Shown: one piece after another, positions 43,859 to 53,676 of the stretch | Numbering within the stretch: the first letter of the stretch is position 1 | Layout: the number at the start of each line of letters is the position of its first letter | The notes under the pieces: generated by a model | What the model was told of the DNA's origin: nothing | The model's input: only the letters and a program-made list of their open reading frames with translations | The model's database searches: none | Assembly: GCA_036405135.1 (NCBI GenBank) | Contig: DASWYF010000044.1 | Span: 1 to 64,000, forward strand | Source of the DNA: Verrucomicrobiia bacterium | GTDB taxonomy: Bacteria; Verrucomicrobiota; Verrucomicrobiia; Limisphaerales; JAEYXS01 | Length of the DNA: 64,000 nt | Direction of reading: 5' to 3' | Made by a program: the position numbers and the translations under genes

Positions 43859-44293
43859 TTACTTGCCTCCGCCAACGGCAGTGGTATTACCACAGCAGGC
43901 TCCTGTATCCATAAAGATACGGGAGGCAGCGGAGTCCCCTGCAGGACGAGAAGATCCACTCAACATGCCAGGGCGGTAAAGGGCCTGAAACTTTTTGGAA
44001 TTCGCTGTCTGATATTCGCAGCCATCGTAGAGGGCTGGGGAAAAGACGGCTTGTACAAAAGTAGGAGCTTCGACGTCCGGAAGATCAACGATCCAGCGAT
44101 CTTTGAGAGGGAACACAAACAAAGGACGGTCAATCTCTGCAGGCGTGATCACTGCCGGAGAAATATAAGGCGCGACGAAGACGGGTTTCACCATGCAGGG
44201 AGTGTAAGTGCCTGCTGCTTGAACCTTTTCAGGTGCAAACAGAGCCAAAACAGCCGAGGCGAAAACCGTGATTTGTGTCCGGCGACCTAACAT
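43859..44293 (-). CDS. Secreted hypothetical protein
   Basis: 144 residues. Signal peptide MLGRRTQITVFASAVLALFAPEKVQAA-GTY is clear. The mature part is Pro-rich with PLFVFPLKDRWIVDLPDVEAPTF and ends Gly/Cys-rich (DTGACCGNTTAVGGGK). It has three or four cysteines. I do not recognise a family. It is 24 bases upstream of the membrane protein gene and probably shares its transcript. Confidence 0.6.
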   Translation of the reverse strand: MLGRRTQITVFASAVLALFAPEKVQAAGTYTPCMVKPVFVAPYISPAVITPAEIDRPLFVFPLKDRWIVDLPDVEAPTFVQAVFSPALYDGCEYQTANSKKFQALYRPGMLSGSSRPAGDSAASRIFMDTGACCGNTTAVGGGK

Positions 44294-44423
44294 CGGCCAC
44301 TTTTCTAATGGGTAGCTTCTTTGCCTGCAATCCTAAAAGTTGATGATTTTTATCTCTCATACGGAGTGGACCTAGGTTTAAAGCTTTTGCCGGGAGGGGG
44401 TTGCGGGGCATAATGGCGAAGAA

Positions 44424-45671
44424 ATGACGGAAGTCACATGGCTGGCAGTGTTGGGCATCGTCCTGTTTGGCGGGGCGAGCTTCTTCTTTGCTGTCGCCGA
44501 AACAGCCTTGTTCTCGCTAAGCAAGTGGCAGATCCGCCAGGTGACGGAGAAGAACCCGGCTAAAGGGGATTTGGTGAGCAGGTTGCTCAACCAGCCGCAG
44601 GAGTTGCTTGGCGCTTTGGCTCTGGGGAATACCCTTTCCAGTGCGGCGGTCATGGCCATCGGCCTCTGGATGGGGCTGGCGGGTGGGTGGTTTTTAGTGT
44701 GGACGGTGATCACTACGGCGGTGTTGTTGCTCTTGGGGTGTGAGGTTTTGCCCAAGACCTTGGCCGTGCGGCGGCCGGAATCATGGGCTTTGCGGGTGGC
44801 CAAACCGCTCTTTGCGTGGCACGCGTTCGTCAGGCCTTTCCGTGAGATCGCCCAGCGGGTGAATGACACGATCTTGCGCGTGACGATTCCCAAGTCCATC
44901 AAGCCGGCAAACTCGGTGACGGATGCCGATTATCGTGAATTGTTGGAAATGGCGTATCACCACGGGATGCTCATGAAGTCCGAGCGGGATATCATCTTGG
45001 AGATCGTCCGGCTGGATCAACGCACCGTTAAGGAGGTCATGCGGCCACGTGCGAAGATGGATGGTGTGACGGATACGATGACCGTCGAAGAGATGCGCGC
45101 GGAAGCGAGGCGGCTGAAGCATCGCCGCCTGCCGATGTATGATGAGGAGAACGATACGATCATCGGTGTGCTGAACACCCGTGAACTTTTATTGAACCCG
45201 AGTTCAGACTTGGAAGAGGCGCTGGAGTTTCCCTCGTTCGTGCCGGAGAGCATGAATCTTTTGCAACTGCTGGTTAGCTTGCAGCGGCAGCAGCGCGGAC
45301 TGGCGCTGGTGCTGGATGAGTATGGTGAACTGGCGGGAATCGTGACGCTGGAGATCATTTTGGAAGAGCTGGTCGGTGACATCCGTAGTGAAGGTGAAGT
45401 GGCCGAGTTCAAGCTCGAGAAATTGGCAGAAGGCCGCTGGCGGGTGAATGGTACTTTGAAGATCGGCGAGTTCGGGGATGAGTATCCAGATTTGGGTGAG
45501 ATCGCGGGTGTGGAGACGATGGGTGGCTTGCTGATGTCCCAGCTCGGTGTGGTGCCGAATGCGGGGGAATCGGTCATCTACAAGGGGATCAAACTGACGG
45601 CCAAAGCGGTGGATGAACGGCGCGTCCGCGAGGTGTTGGTGGAGGTCGCGAAGCGAAAGGGCCTTGTATGA
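44424..45671 (+). CDS. CNNM/CBS-domain transporter, HlyC/CorC family (copy 1)
   Basis: 415 residues. A DUF21 membrane domain (about 1-140, FFFAVAETALFSLSKWQIRQV and LGNTLSSAAVMAIGLWMGLAGGW), two CBS repeats (RTVKEVMRPRAKMDGV..., SLQRQQRGLALVLDEYGELAGIVTLE) and a CorC/HlyC domain at about 330-410. The family is linked to Mg or cobalt export and tolerance, although often named hemolysin. It heads a run of three such genes and overlaps the next by ATGA. Confidence 0.93.
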   Translation: MTEVTWLAVLGIVLFGGASFFFAVAETALFSLSKWQIRQVTEKNPAKGDLVSRLLNQPQELLGALALGNTLSSAAVMAIGLWMGLAGGWFLVWTVITTAVLLLLGCEVLPKTLAVRRPESWALRVAKPLFAWHAFVRPFREIAQRVNDTILRVTIPKSIKPANSVTDADYRELLEMAYHHGMLMKSERDIILEIVRLDQRTVKEVMRPRAKMDGVTDTMTVEEMRAEARRLKHRRLPMYDEENDTIIGVLNTRELLLNPSSDLEEALEFPSFVPESMNLLQLLVSLQRQQRGLALVLDEYGELAGIVTLEIILEELVGDIRSEGEVAEFKLEKLAEGRWRVNGTLKIGEFGDEYPDLGEIAGVETMGGLLMSQLGVVPNAGESVIYKGIKLTAKAVDERRVREVLVEVAKRKGLV

Positions 45672-46651
45672 ACCTGATGTATCTTTTTCTCTTCATCGCC
45701 TGTGTCACGGTTTCATTTCTCCTTTCGGGAATGGAGGCTGGCGTGCTGGCGTTGAGCCGCTTGCGTGTGCGGCAATGGGTGCGCCAGGGCAACCGTCGGG
45801 CGCGGTTGCTGAATGAATTTCTGGAACGTCCGGAGAACTTCTTGTGGACGATCCTGGTGGGTAACACCTTGGCGAACATCGTGGTGGTGTGCCTGATGGT
45901 GGCGGCGTTGCACAAGCATCTGGCCGAGTATCCCTGGCTTATCGCCGTGCTGCTGGCGGTGCTGTTCTTCGCGTTCTACATGTTCTGCGATTTGTTGCCG
46001 AAGATGCTGTTCCGGCATTTCCCTAACCGCCTGTGCCTGTATCTGGCGGGGCCATTCCGTCTGGTGCATCTGGTGTTGTCACCGCTGGTCTGGGTGATCG
46101 AGAAGTTCGCGAACTGGGTGGGTCAGCTCGCTGGTGGGCGTGTCTTCACCGGGCAGATGTTCGCGACGCGTGATGAGTTCCGGTTGGTGATGCAAGAGTC
46201 CGCGCAAGGGCTCACGCCCGAGGAGCGCAGCATGATCCAGCGCGTGCTGGAACTGCATAATCTCACGGTGCGCCAGATCATGATGCCCATGGAGCAGGCG
46301 GTGACCACGGCGAAGGATGTGGTGATGAGCGAGGTGTTGGAGTTATGCCGCGAGAAGCGTCTGACGCGTCTGCCAGTGATGGAGACGGTTGGGCGCACGA
46401 GGAAGCTGGCTGGTGTGCTGAGTCTGAAGCATGTGCTCTACGAGAGCACGTTCGATGTGCGGAAGAAGGTGGCCGAATATGTGCAAGTGCCCGTGGTGCT
46501 GGAGCCGGAGATGCGGTTGGAAGTAGCGTTGCAACGGTTGCAACGCAGCGGCCAGCGCATGGGGGTGGTGATGGGGCGCGACCAGAAACCAATCGGTATC
46601 GTGACGGTGCAGGACATCATGCGCGTTATGTTTGGCGCGGTGAATCTCTGA
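45668..46651 (+). CDS. CNNM/CBS-domain protein lacking CorC domain (copy 2)
   Basis: 327 residues. DUF21 helices (MNLMYLFLFIACVTVSFLLSGMEAGVLALSRLRVRQW, GNTLANIVVVCLMVAALHK) and two CBS segments (LTVRQIMMPMEQAVT, RMGVVMGRDQKPIGIVTVQDIM) are present, but the protein ends right after the second CBS without the CorC/HlyC tail found in the two flanking copies. It may act as an accessory or heteromeric partner. It overlaps copy 1 and lies 1 base before copy 3. Confidence 0.9.
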   Translation: MNLMYLFLFIACVTVSFLLSGMEAGVLALSRLRVRQWVRQGNRRARLLNEFLERPENFLWTILVGNTLANIVVVCLMVAALHKHLAEYPWLIAVLLAVLFFAFYMFCDLLPKMLFRHFPNRLCLYLAGPFRLVHLVLSPLVWVIEKFANWVGQLAGGRVFTGQMFATRDEFRLVMQESAQGLTPEERSMIQRVLELHNLTVRQIMMPMEQAVTTAKDVVMSEVLELCREKRLTRLPVMETVGRTRKLAGVLSLKHVLYESTFDVRKKVAEYVQVPVVLEPEMRLEVALQRLQRSGQRMGVVMGRDQKPIGIVTVQDIMRVMFGAVNL

Positions 46652-46652
46652 T

Positions 46653-48032
46653 ATGGAAAGCGATTACATGTTCAAGTTGATCGGAGGCGGCTTCTTAGTC
46701 GTCTTCCTGGTCTTTTTGAACGGCTTCTTTGTGGCGGCGGAATTCGCGATCGTGAAGATCCGCGATACGCAGCTCGTCACGCTGGAGGAGAAGGGGAACA
46801 AACGGGCCATCGTGGCCCGGAGGGTGGTGAAGAATCTGGATGCATCGCTCAGTGCCACCCAGTTGGGCATCACCCTGGCGAGCTTGGGATTGGGCTGGTT
46901 TGCGGAGCCGATATTTGCGTCATTGCTGGCGCCTATGCTGGACCGCCTGATCACGGGCGAAGTGCATATGGGTTCATTCAGCGTTGGTGCGGAGAAATTA
47001 AAGCATGGCATCGCGTTTGCGTTCGGCTTCTCCGTCATCACATTCATGCACATCGTGATGGGTGAGCTGGCTCCGAAGTCGATGGCCATCCAAAAGCCAT
47101 TGCCCACGACCTTGTGGATCGCGGCACCGTTGGAGCTGTTTTACAAACTTTCCTACCCGTTCATCTGGATGTTGAACAATACATCGCTGTGGATGTTGCG
47201 GCAGGTGGGCATTCATCCGGCGAGCGAGGCGGAGCTGGTGCATTCTGAGGAAGAGCTGCGGATGCTTTTCACGTCATCGCACGAGCACGAGGGCGGCAGT
47301 GAATTACAGCGCAAGATCGTCTTCAACGCGATGGACCTGAAACGGCGCATCGTGCGGGATGTGATGCGGCCGCGGCAGGAAATCACCGCGCTGGATACTG
47401 AGGCTGCGATCGTGGATTGCCTCGATGTGGCGGAGAAGACGCGTTACTCGCGGTTTCCATTATGTGAAGAGGGGGATGTGGATAAGACGCTGGGTGTGGT
47501 CCATTTCAAGGACTTGTATGCTTTGCGTTCACGGGCGAAGACGGGGCGTGATCTGAAACCGGTGGCGCGCAAACTCATCTATGTGCCGGAAACGGCGCGG
47601 CTGGAAAAGGTTCTCGCCTTGTTCATGGACCGGAAGCTGCACTTCGCCATCGTGGTGGATGAATACGGCGGCACGACGGGCATGGTGACGCTGGAGAATA
47701 TATTGGAAGAGCTCGTGGGACAGATTCAGGATGAGTTCGACCAGGAAAAGCCACTGCTGGTACAATTGAGTGGCGGGATGTGGGACATCGACGGTGCTTT
47801 GCCATTACATGAGCTTTCCGAATTGGTGGGTGAAGAGTTGAACGCGGAAGATGTGACGACCACGAGCGGCTGGGTGACGCATCAAAAGGGCGGTTTCCCG
47901 AAAAAAGGCGATGAAATCGTCATTGGAGAATTCGTCTTGCGCGTAGAGGAGATGGATATGACCCGCGTGGCACGCCTGAGACTTATGAAACAGCCCATCA
48001 TGGCGGCAGAAAAAACCGATAATGCACCATGA
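46653..48032 (+). CDS. CNNM/CBS-domain transporter, HlyC/CorC family (copy 3)
   Basis: 459 residues, complete architecture: DUF21 (KLIGGGFLVVFLVFLNGFFVAAEFAIVKIRDTQL, ATQLGITLASLGLGWFAEP), CBS pair (RRIVRDVMRPRQEI, KLHFAIVVDEYGGTTGMVTLENILEELVGQIQDE), and the CorC/HlyC domain GGMWDIDGALPLHEL. Like YhdP/YtfL-type proteins it probably influences divalent metal balance at the inner membrane. It overlaps the GT11 gene by 4 bases, so the tail of this unit ties transport to glycan genes only by chance or co-expression. Confidence 0.94.
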   Translation: MESDYMFKLIGGGFLVVFLVFLNGFFVAAEFAIVKIRDTQLVTLEEKGNKRAIVARRVVKNLDASLSATQLGITLASLGLGWFAEPIFASLLAPMLDRLITGEVHMGSFSVGAEKLKHGIAFAFGFSVITFMHIVMGELAPKSMAIQKPLPTTLWIAAPLELFYKLSYPFIWMLNNTSLWMLRQVGIHPASEAELVHSEEELRMLFTSSHEHEGGSELQRKIVFNAMDLKRRIVRDVMRPRQEITALDTEAAIVDCLDVAEKTRYSRFPLCEEGDVDKTLGVVHFKDLYALRSRAKTGRDLKPVARKLIYVPETARLEKVLALFMDRKLHFAIVVDEYGGTTGMVTLENILEELVGQIQDEFDQEKPLLVQLSGGMWDIDGALPLHELSELVGEELNAEDVTTTSGWVTHQKGGFPKKGDEIVIGEFVLRVEEMDMTRVARLRLMKQPIMAAEKTDNAP

Positions 48033-48964
48033 TCGTCACGCGGCTAGAGGGTGGATTGGGCAACCAGCTTTTTCAGTATGCGCTGGGCCGCAAACTTTCT
48101 CTTCATCACGGGGTTGAGTTGAGACTTGATTGTGAGTGCTACCGTCGCGACAGCGCCCGCAAATTTGTTTTGGACCAGTTTCCGATACAAGCCACACAAG
48201 CCACACTTAGCGACATCTGGCGGGCTTGCCCGAGCGAGGCGGCATCCCGGGTGGTAGTCAGATTACGTCCTTCCCGGCTGGCGCACTCTGTGGCTGCGCG
48301 ATTGCATTCGCCGTACCGGCTGGGTGAGTTTCATCCGGTGGAGGCGATGCCGCCTTTGATGCACGGGAAGGTGGTCCGTGAACGGCATTATCATTTCGAC
48401 AAGGAAGTTTTGCGTTCGCCGAACGGTTCGGCCCTCATCGGTTTCTGGCACAGTGAACGCTATTTTCAGGATGTGAGGCCACAGTTGCTGGCCGAGCTGC
48501 GAGTGCCGCCGGGAGACTCAGCGATGGCCCGAAGAATTGCGGAATGTGAGTCGGTTTCGCTTCACGTGAGGCGCACGGACATGGTCAAAGACCCGCGTTA
48601 CACGGCGACAACGGCCCAATACTGTCACCGGGCGATGGAGGTTTTTCGGGCCAAGCTGGAGCGGCCGCAGTTCTTTGTGTTCTCGGATGATGCGGGCTGG
48701 GCGTATGAGAATCTGGTCACGTCACCGGATGTTCACATGGTCTCCGAGGAGAAGGGCGGCGATGCGGTGGAGGAGTTCCGGTTGATGTCCCATTGCCGTC
48801 ACCATGTACTGGCGGCTAGCACGTTCAGCTGGTGGGCGGCATGGTTGAATGACCGGCCGGAGAAGGTTGTGGTGGCACCTCCAGCGTCTGTCTGGCTCAA
48901 ACAGCCGAATTGTGATGCGCGAGATCTGTTGCCACCAGAGTGGGAGCAGATACCGGTCGAGTGA
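48029..48964 (+). CDS. Alpha-1,2-fucosyltransferase (GT11)
   Basis: 311 residues. The start MIVTRLEGGLGNQLFQYALGRKL is the GT11 hallmark; motif I is VSLHVRRTDMVKDPRY (HxRRxD) and the donor part is FFVFSDDAGWAYENL. The end shows FRLMSHCRHHVLAASTFSWWAAWLN, the usual S-x-F-x-W-W block. It should transfer fucose or a similar sugar from a GDP-sugar to a surface glycan. Gene overlap by ATGA with the preceding transporter gene. Convergent with the methyltransferase-like gene, with no gap. Confidence 0.95.
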   Translation: MIVTRLEGGLGNQLFQYALGRKLSLHHGVELRLDCECYRRDSARKFVLDQFPIQATQATLSDIWRACPSEAASRVVVRLRPSRLAHSVAARLHSPYRLGEFHPVEAMPPLMHGKVVRERHYHFDKEVLRSPNGSALIGFWHSERYFQDVRPQLLAELRVPPGDSAMARRIAECESVSLHVRRTDMVKDPRYTATTAQYCHRAMEVFRAKLERPQFFVFSDDAGWAYENLVTSPDVHMVSEEKGGDAVEEFRLMSHCRHHVLAASTFSWWAAWLNDRPEKVVVAPPASVWLKQPNCDARDLLPPEWEQIPVE

Positions 48965-49765
48965 TCAGGCGGGAGTGTTTGCTGGCGGTTTTCGGAAATG
49001 GAACATACCGGTGCCGAAACCGCGTTCCGGGGCGTAATGGGGCTGCACATCGTAGCCGTAGAGGTATTGTTCGTTGAGCAGTTCCAAGCCGGCGGAGAGT
49101 TGTAAGACATACTGCCGCGTGAAGGCACGGTGGGCGTTGTAATACACGTGGTTCGCCGAATCTATCGGCACACTGATGTAAAGATGACCGCCGGGTTGCA
49201 GTACGCGAAGCAGCTCTTGCCAGGCTTTTTCACTGCCCCAGGGGTCGAAAGGATCTCCGTATCGGCCCAAGCCGATGTGCTCTACTACACAGAGAGATGA
49301 AAGGCTGGCGACGGAAGAATCTGCAAAGGGCAGAGAGAGGATAGAGCCTTCACGGAATGAAAAATCGACAGCTTTCAGCACTACTGGACGGATATCGACC
49401 ATCGTGACGGGAACGAACTGGGCGACGAGAGCCATTGTCTTGGCGCTGGAGCCTACGTCCACATGCTGTAGAGGGCGAACCTGCGAGAGACGGTGAGCAA
49501 ACCAAGTATCCTGCACGAAGTAAACCGGCTCCAGAGGAGTGGTGTCAGTGCGGTCGAGCAGGCAGGGGTAGAGATTGTCCGGATTGAGGGTGAAGTGCGG
49601 GTTTTTGGGCTGCATCATCTGGAAGGCCCGGAACTCGCGGTAAAATTGCGTGCAAGCACTTACGCCTTTTAGCCAGCCGAAGTTGAGGCCGTAATGACGG
49701 CGCAACGCCCGCCAGCTTTCCAGCAGAAAGCGGAGGAGAAAGATTTTTCTCAGGCGGTCTTTCAT
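48965..49765 (-). CDS. DUF268/class I SAM methyltransferase-like protein
   Basis: 266 residues from ATG 49765 (a TTG five codons earlier is possible). VDVGSSAKTMALVAQF resembles a SAM-binding loop, and MVDIRPVVLKAVDF, LCVVEHIGLGRYGDPFDPWGSEKAWQELLRVLQPGGHLYISVP complete the Rossmann part; these are the hallmarks of the DUF268 family. It may methylate a glycan or lipid. It lies 74 bases after the UDP-GlcNAc epimerase gene in the same direction. Confidence 0.85.
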   Translation of the reverse strand: MKDRLRKIFLLRFLLESWRALRRHYGLNFGWLKGVSACTQFYREFRAFQMMQPKNPHFTLNPDNLYPCLLDRTDTTPLEPVYFVQDTWFAHRLSQVRPLQHVDVGSSAKTMALVAQFVPVTMVDIRPVVLKAVDFSFREGSILSLPFADSSVASLSSLCVVEHIGLGRYGDPFDPWGSEKAWQELLRVLQPGGHLYISVPIDSANHVYYNAHRAFTRQYVLQLSAGLELLNEQYLYGYDVQPHYAPERGFGTGMFHFRKPPANTPA

Positions 49766-49839
49766 TCTCTCAGATCTCAACCAGCCTGAATGGCAGGGGC
49801 CGACGTGACGGCTTCGAGCGGTTCTTGCCGCGCACCTGT

Positions 49840-50783
<944 letters not shown>

Positions 50784-50787
<4 letters not shown>

Positions 50788-52076
50788 GCTTTGAAGTAAC
50801 GCTGCGGATGCTTCACCACACCGGCGAAGGCATTACGGGTATCGACGAGGAGTTTGGCGTGATCGGCCACGAGGGCGTAATCCACGGCCTTATGATTAGT
50901 GGAGAGCAGGACGAGATCGTAACTGGCGACTTTTTCAGGCGTCAGTTCGACGCTCTTGTTACCGGCGAAATGGCCATGCTCACGGGAAGGACGGATGACG
51001 GGCACGTGCGGATCGTGATATTCCACATGCGCGCCTTGGGCTTCGAGCAATTCCCAGAGGACGTACGAAGGACTCTCGCGATCATCATCCACGTTCGATT
51101 TGTAAGCGATGCCCAGCATCAGGATGCGTGAGCCAGCGACCGATTTGCGGACGCTGTTCAGGGCGAGACGCACGCGTTCCACCACGTAGTTCGGCATGGC
51201 GGTATTGATCTCGCCAGCCAGTTCGATGAAGCGGGTGCGCTGGCCGTACTCACGGGCCTTCCAAGTCAGATAAAAAGGATCAATCGGGATGCAATGACCG
51301 CCGAGGCCAGGTCCCGGATAGAAGGGCATGAAGCCGAACGGCTTGGTCTTGGCAGCGTTGATGACATCCCAGATGTCGATGCCCATGGCGTCATAAACGA
51401 CCTTGAGCTCGTTCACCATGGCGATGTTCACGGAGCGGAAAATGTTCTCCGTCAGCTTCACCGCCTCGGCTACGCGGCAAGACGCGACCGGGACCAATGT
51501 CTTGATAGCGCGACCGTAAATGGCCTTGGCCTTTTCCAAGCAGACAGGCGTGAAACCGCCGATGACCTTCGGGATGCTGACGACCTGACTCTGAGGATTA
51601 CCTGGGTCTTCGCGCTCAGGGGAGAAAGCGAGGTGAAAATCGTGACCGGCTTTCAGGCCAGAACCGGCTTCCAGCACTTCGCGCAGATCGGTGTCCGTGG
51701 TGCCGGGATAAGTGGTGGATTCGAGGATCACCACGGTGCCTTTTTGCAAGTGAGGCGCCATGGCTTTGCCGGTATTGATGATGTAGCTGATGTCCGGCTC
51801 GTTATTCTTTCCGAGCGGCGTAGGCACGCAGATGATGACGGCTTCGCATTCGGCGATGCGCTTGAAATCGGCGGTGCTTTCGAAGCGTTTGGCCTTCACC
51901 ATCGCATCCACGCGGCTGCTGGGGATGTGCATGATGAAGCTCTCGCCCGCGTTCAGCTTGGTGATCTTGGCCTGATCGATGTCGAATCCAAGGATGTCGA
52001 CGCCAGCTTCTGCGAAGGTCAATCCCAAGGGGAGACCTACATAACCAAGACCGATGATGCCCGTACGTTTGCTCAT
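50784..52076 (-). CDS. UDP-N-acetyl-D-glucosamine 6-dehydrogenase (WbpA/TviB-like)
   Basis: 430 residues. NAD-binding GIIGLGYVGLPLGLTFAEAG starts the protein; VVILESTTYPGTTDTDL, FHLAFSPEREDPGN and VKLTENIFRSVNIAMVNEL are typical, and the catalytic Cys is in PGPGLGGHCIPIDPFYL. It makes uronic acids of UDP-GlcNAc by two successive NAD-dependent oxidations. First gene of a minus-strand pair with the 4-epimerase. It is divergent from the repeat-helix protein gene across a 241-bp gap. Confidence 0.95.
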
Positions 52077-52317
52077 ATAATGAAAGCACCGCTACTATCC
52101 GAGCGGGGTGGCGAGGTGGAAAGACTTTTTTGGTGTCAGTAGGGCAATACCGCATTTTCAGGAAATGAGGGATTTCGCCATTGAGCATCAAGAATCGCTT
52201 CTTCATTGCGTCAGATTTGCTTCGTAAGATAAAAACTTGATGCAACAACGAACGGAAAGCCGTTTAGCGATCTCTGCCTGGAGTCGTATCGTTTTCGTTC
52301 TGAAGATTTTTAAGTAA

Positions 52318-53502
52318 ATGGATTCTGAATTGGATGTAGAAGTTTTAAAGCAAACACTTGCCCAGCTGGTGGAGCGTTTAAAACAGGCGGAGGGATTGCT
52401 GGCGGAGAACGATTTTGCGGCGGCAGTATCGATCACGGGCGATTTGTTGGAGGCATCGCAATCCCTGCCCGAGAATCTCGGACCAGTGATGGTTTTTCGC
52501 GCGTCTGCATTATTGGTGCGAGGAAATGCCTTGCGAGAGCAGGGGAGCAGCGTGACACGCAAGGCGGCGCTGGCGTGTTTTGATGAGACGTTGCGGCTTT
52601 TGAACCGGTTGCCCGAGGACGAGATCCCGCACTTTCGAAATCATCAGGCCAAGGCCTGGATGAATCGGGGTATGACGCTTCTGGCAGAAGGAGGCGCTTA
52701 TTATCTGACCGAGGCGGTCAGTTGCTTTGATCGTGCTATCCAGATGCGGCAGGAATTGGTCGCTACGGATCCTGAGCCTTTGATCCGGTATGGTCTCGCA
52801 GCGGGATGGATGAATCGCGCCGATGCTTTGACGCGGCGGGCCGGGGAGAATGATCTGAACGAAGCGGTGAAGTCTTACGATGAAGGTTTGCGCGTGATGG
52901 ACAGCGTGCCGATCGATGCCAACCCGTTGTTTCGCCAGCGGATAGGCATCGCGTGCCTGAACCGGGGACTCACCTTGGAGACGATGGGAACGGAGGCTGC
53001 ATTAGGGCAGGCGTTGGAGTCTTTTGATAAATGTGTCGCGACGCTGGAGCATTCTCCGGAGGTGCCGAAACGACAGCAGATAATGGCTGCGGCACTGATG
53101 AACCGTGGAAATGTGCTGTTGAAACGTCAACCGGTGGATGCGGCAGCGGCACGCTATGCGGCGCAACGTGCCATCCAATGCGTCCTTACATCTGAACGGA
53201 ATGATGTGGCGGATGCGGAGATCGGTTTGAAGTCGCGCCATGTGGCGTGTCGCGCGATGGCGGCGTTGACGGAGAAGATGACGGATGGCGTGGCCAAGTC
53301 AGATCTCTTTGCCGAGGCGACGGACTTGGTGGATGACGGGATGGAACTGGTGCGTTATTGGCATGCGAAGGGCGTGAGGGATTTCGGGCCGATCGCGAAT
53401 GATATGTTCCGATTTGGGGCGAGGGTTTATCAGGTCTATCAACCGCATTTTGTGGATGAGTTTGTGGAGGAGAATCAAGGGATGGGGCTTACGTTGAAAT
53501 GA
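52318..53502 (+). CDS. TPR-like helical repeat protein
   Basis: 394 residues, cytosolic, no signal or membrane segment. It is all-alpha with repeated AWMNRGMTLLAEG, GWMNRADALTRRAG, IACLNRGLTLETMG and ALMNRGNVLLKRQP motifs about 50-60 residues apart, and intervening CFDETLRLLN, CFDRAIQM, SYDEGLRVMD and SFDKCVATLE helices. This is the spacing of TPR-type scaffold proteins. No enzymatic motif is seen and I do not recognise a named family; it may mediate protein contact. It reads into an inverted repeat whose first base overlaps its stop. Confidence 0.75.
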   Translation: MDSELDVEVLKQTLAQLVERLKQAEGLLAENDFAAAVSITGDLLEASQSLPENLGPVMVFRASALLVRGNALREQGSSVTRKAALACFDETLRLLNRLPEDEIPHFRNHQAKAWMNRGMTLLAEGGAYYLTEAVSCFDRAIQMRQELVATDPEPLIRYGLAAGWMNRADALTRRAGENDLNEAVKSYDEGLRVMDSVPIDANPLFRQRIGIACLNRGLTLETMGTEAALGQALESFDKCVATLEHSPEVPKRQQIMAAALMNRGNVLLKRQPVDAAAARYAAQRAIQCVLTSERNDVADAEIGLKSRHVACRAMAALTEKMTDGVAKSDLFAEATDLVDDGMELVRYWHAKGVRDFGPIANDMFRFGARVYQVYQPHFVDEFVEENQGMGLTLK

Positions 53503-53617
53503 CGAATGACCAAGCACTAATGACGAAGGAATGAACTAATGTCGAATGACCAAAAGAAAATGGGTATTATGACATTGGGCATTTGTCATTGAGTCATTCC
53601 TTCGTCATTCGTCATTT
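53498..53617. repeat. Long inverted repeat, MITE-like
   Basis: AATGACGAATGAC at 53498-53510 pairs with GTCATTCGTCATT at 53604-53616, and an inner GACGAAGGAATGA (53522-53534) pairs with TCATTCCTTCGTC (53594-53606). The element overlaps the stop codon of the upstream gene. It contains no gene and could fold as a long hairpin RNA. Confidence 0.65.
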
Positions 53618-53676
53618 TCTCTTGGTGGAAAAGATTGGAACTGGGGCTAAGTTTGCCGCTTAATAGCTGCATTCCT

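Noticed and set aside
44424-48032. Haemolysin toxin genes
   Set aside because: The hemolysin name attached to HlyC/CorC proteins is historical; the DUF21-CBS-CorC architecture indicates metal transport.
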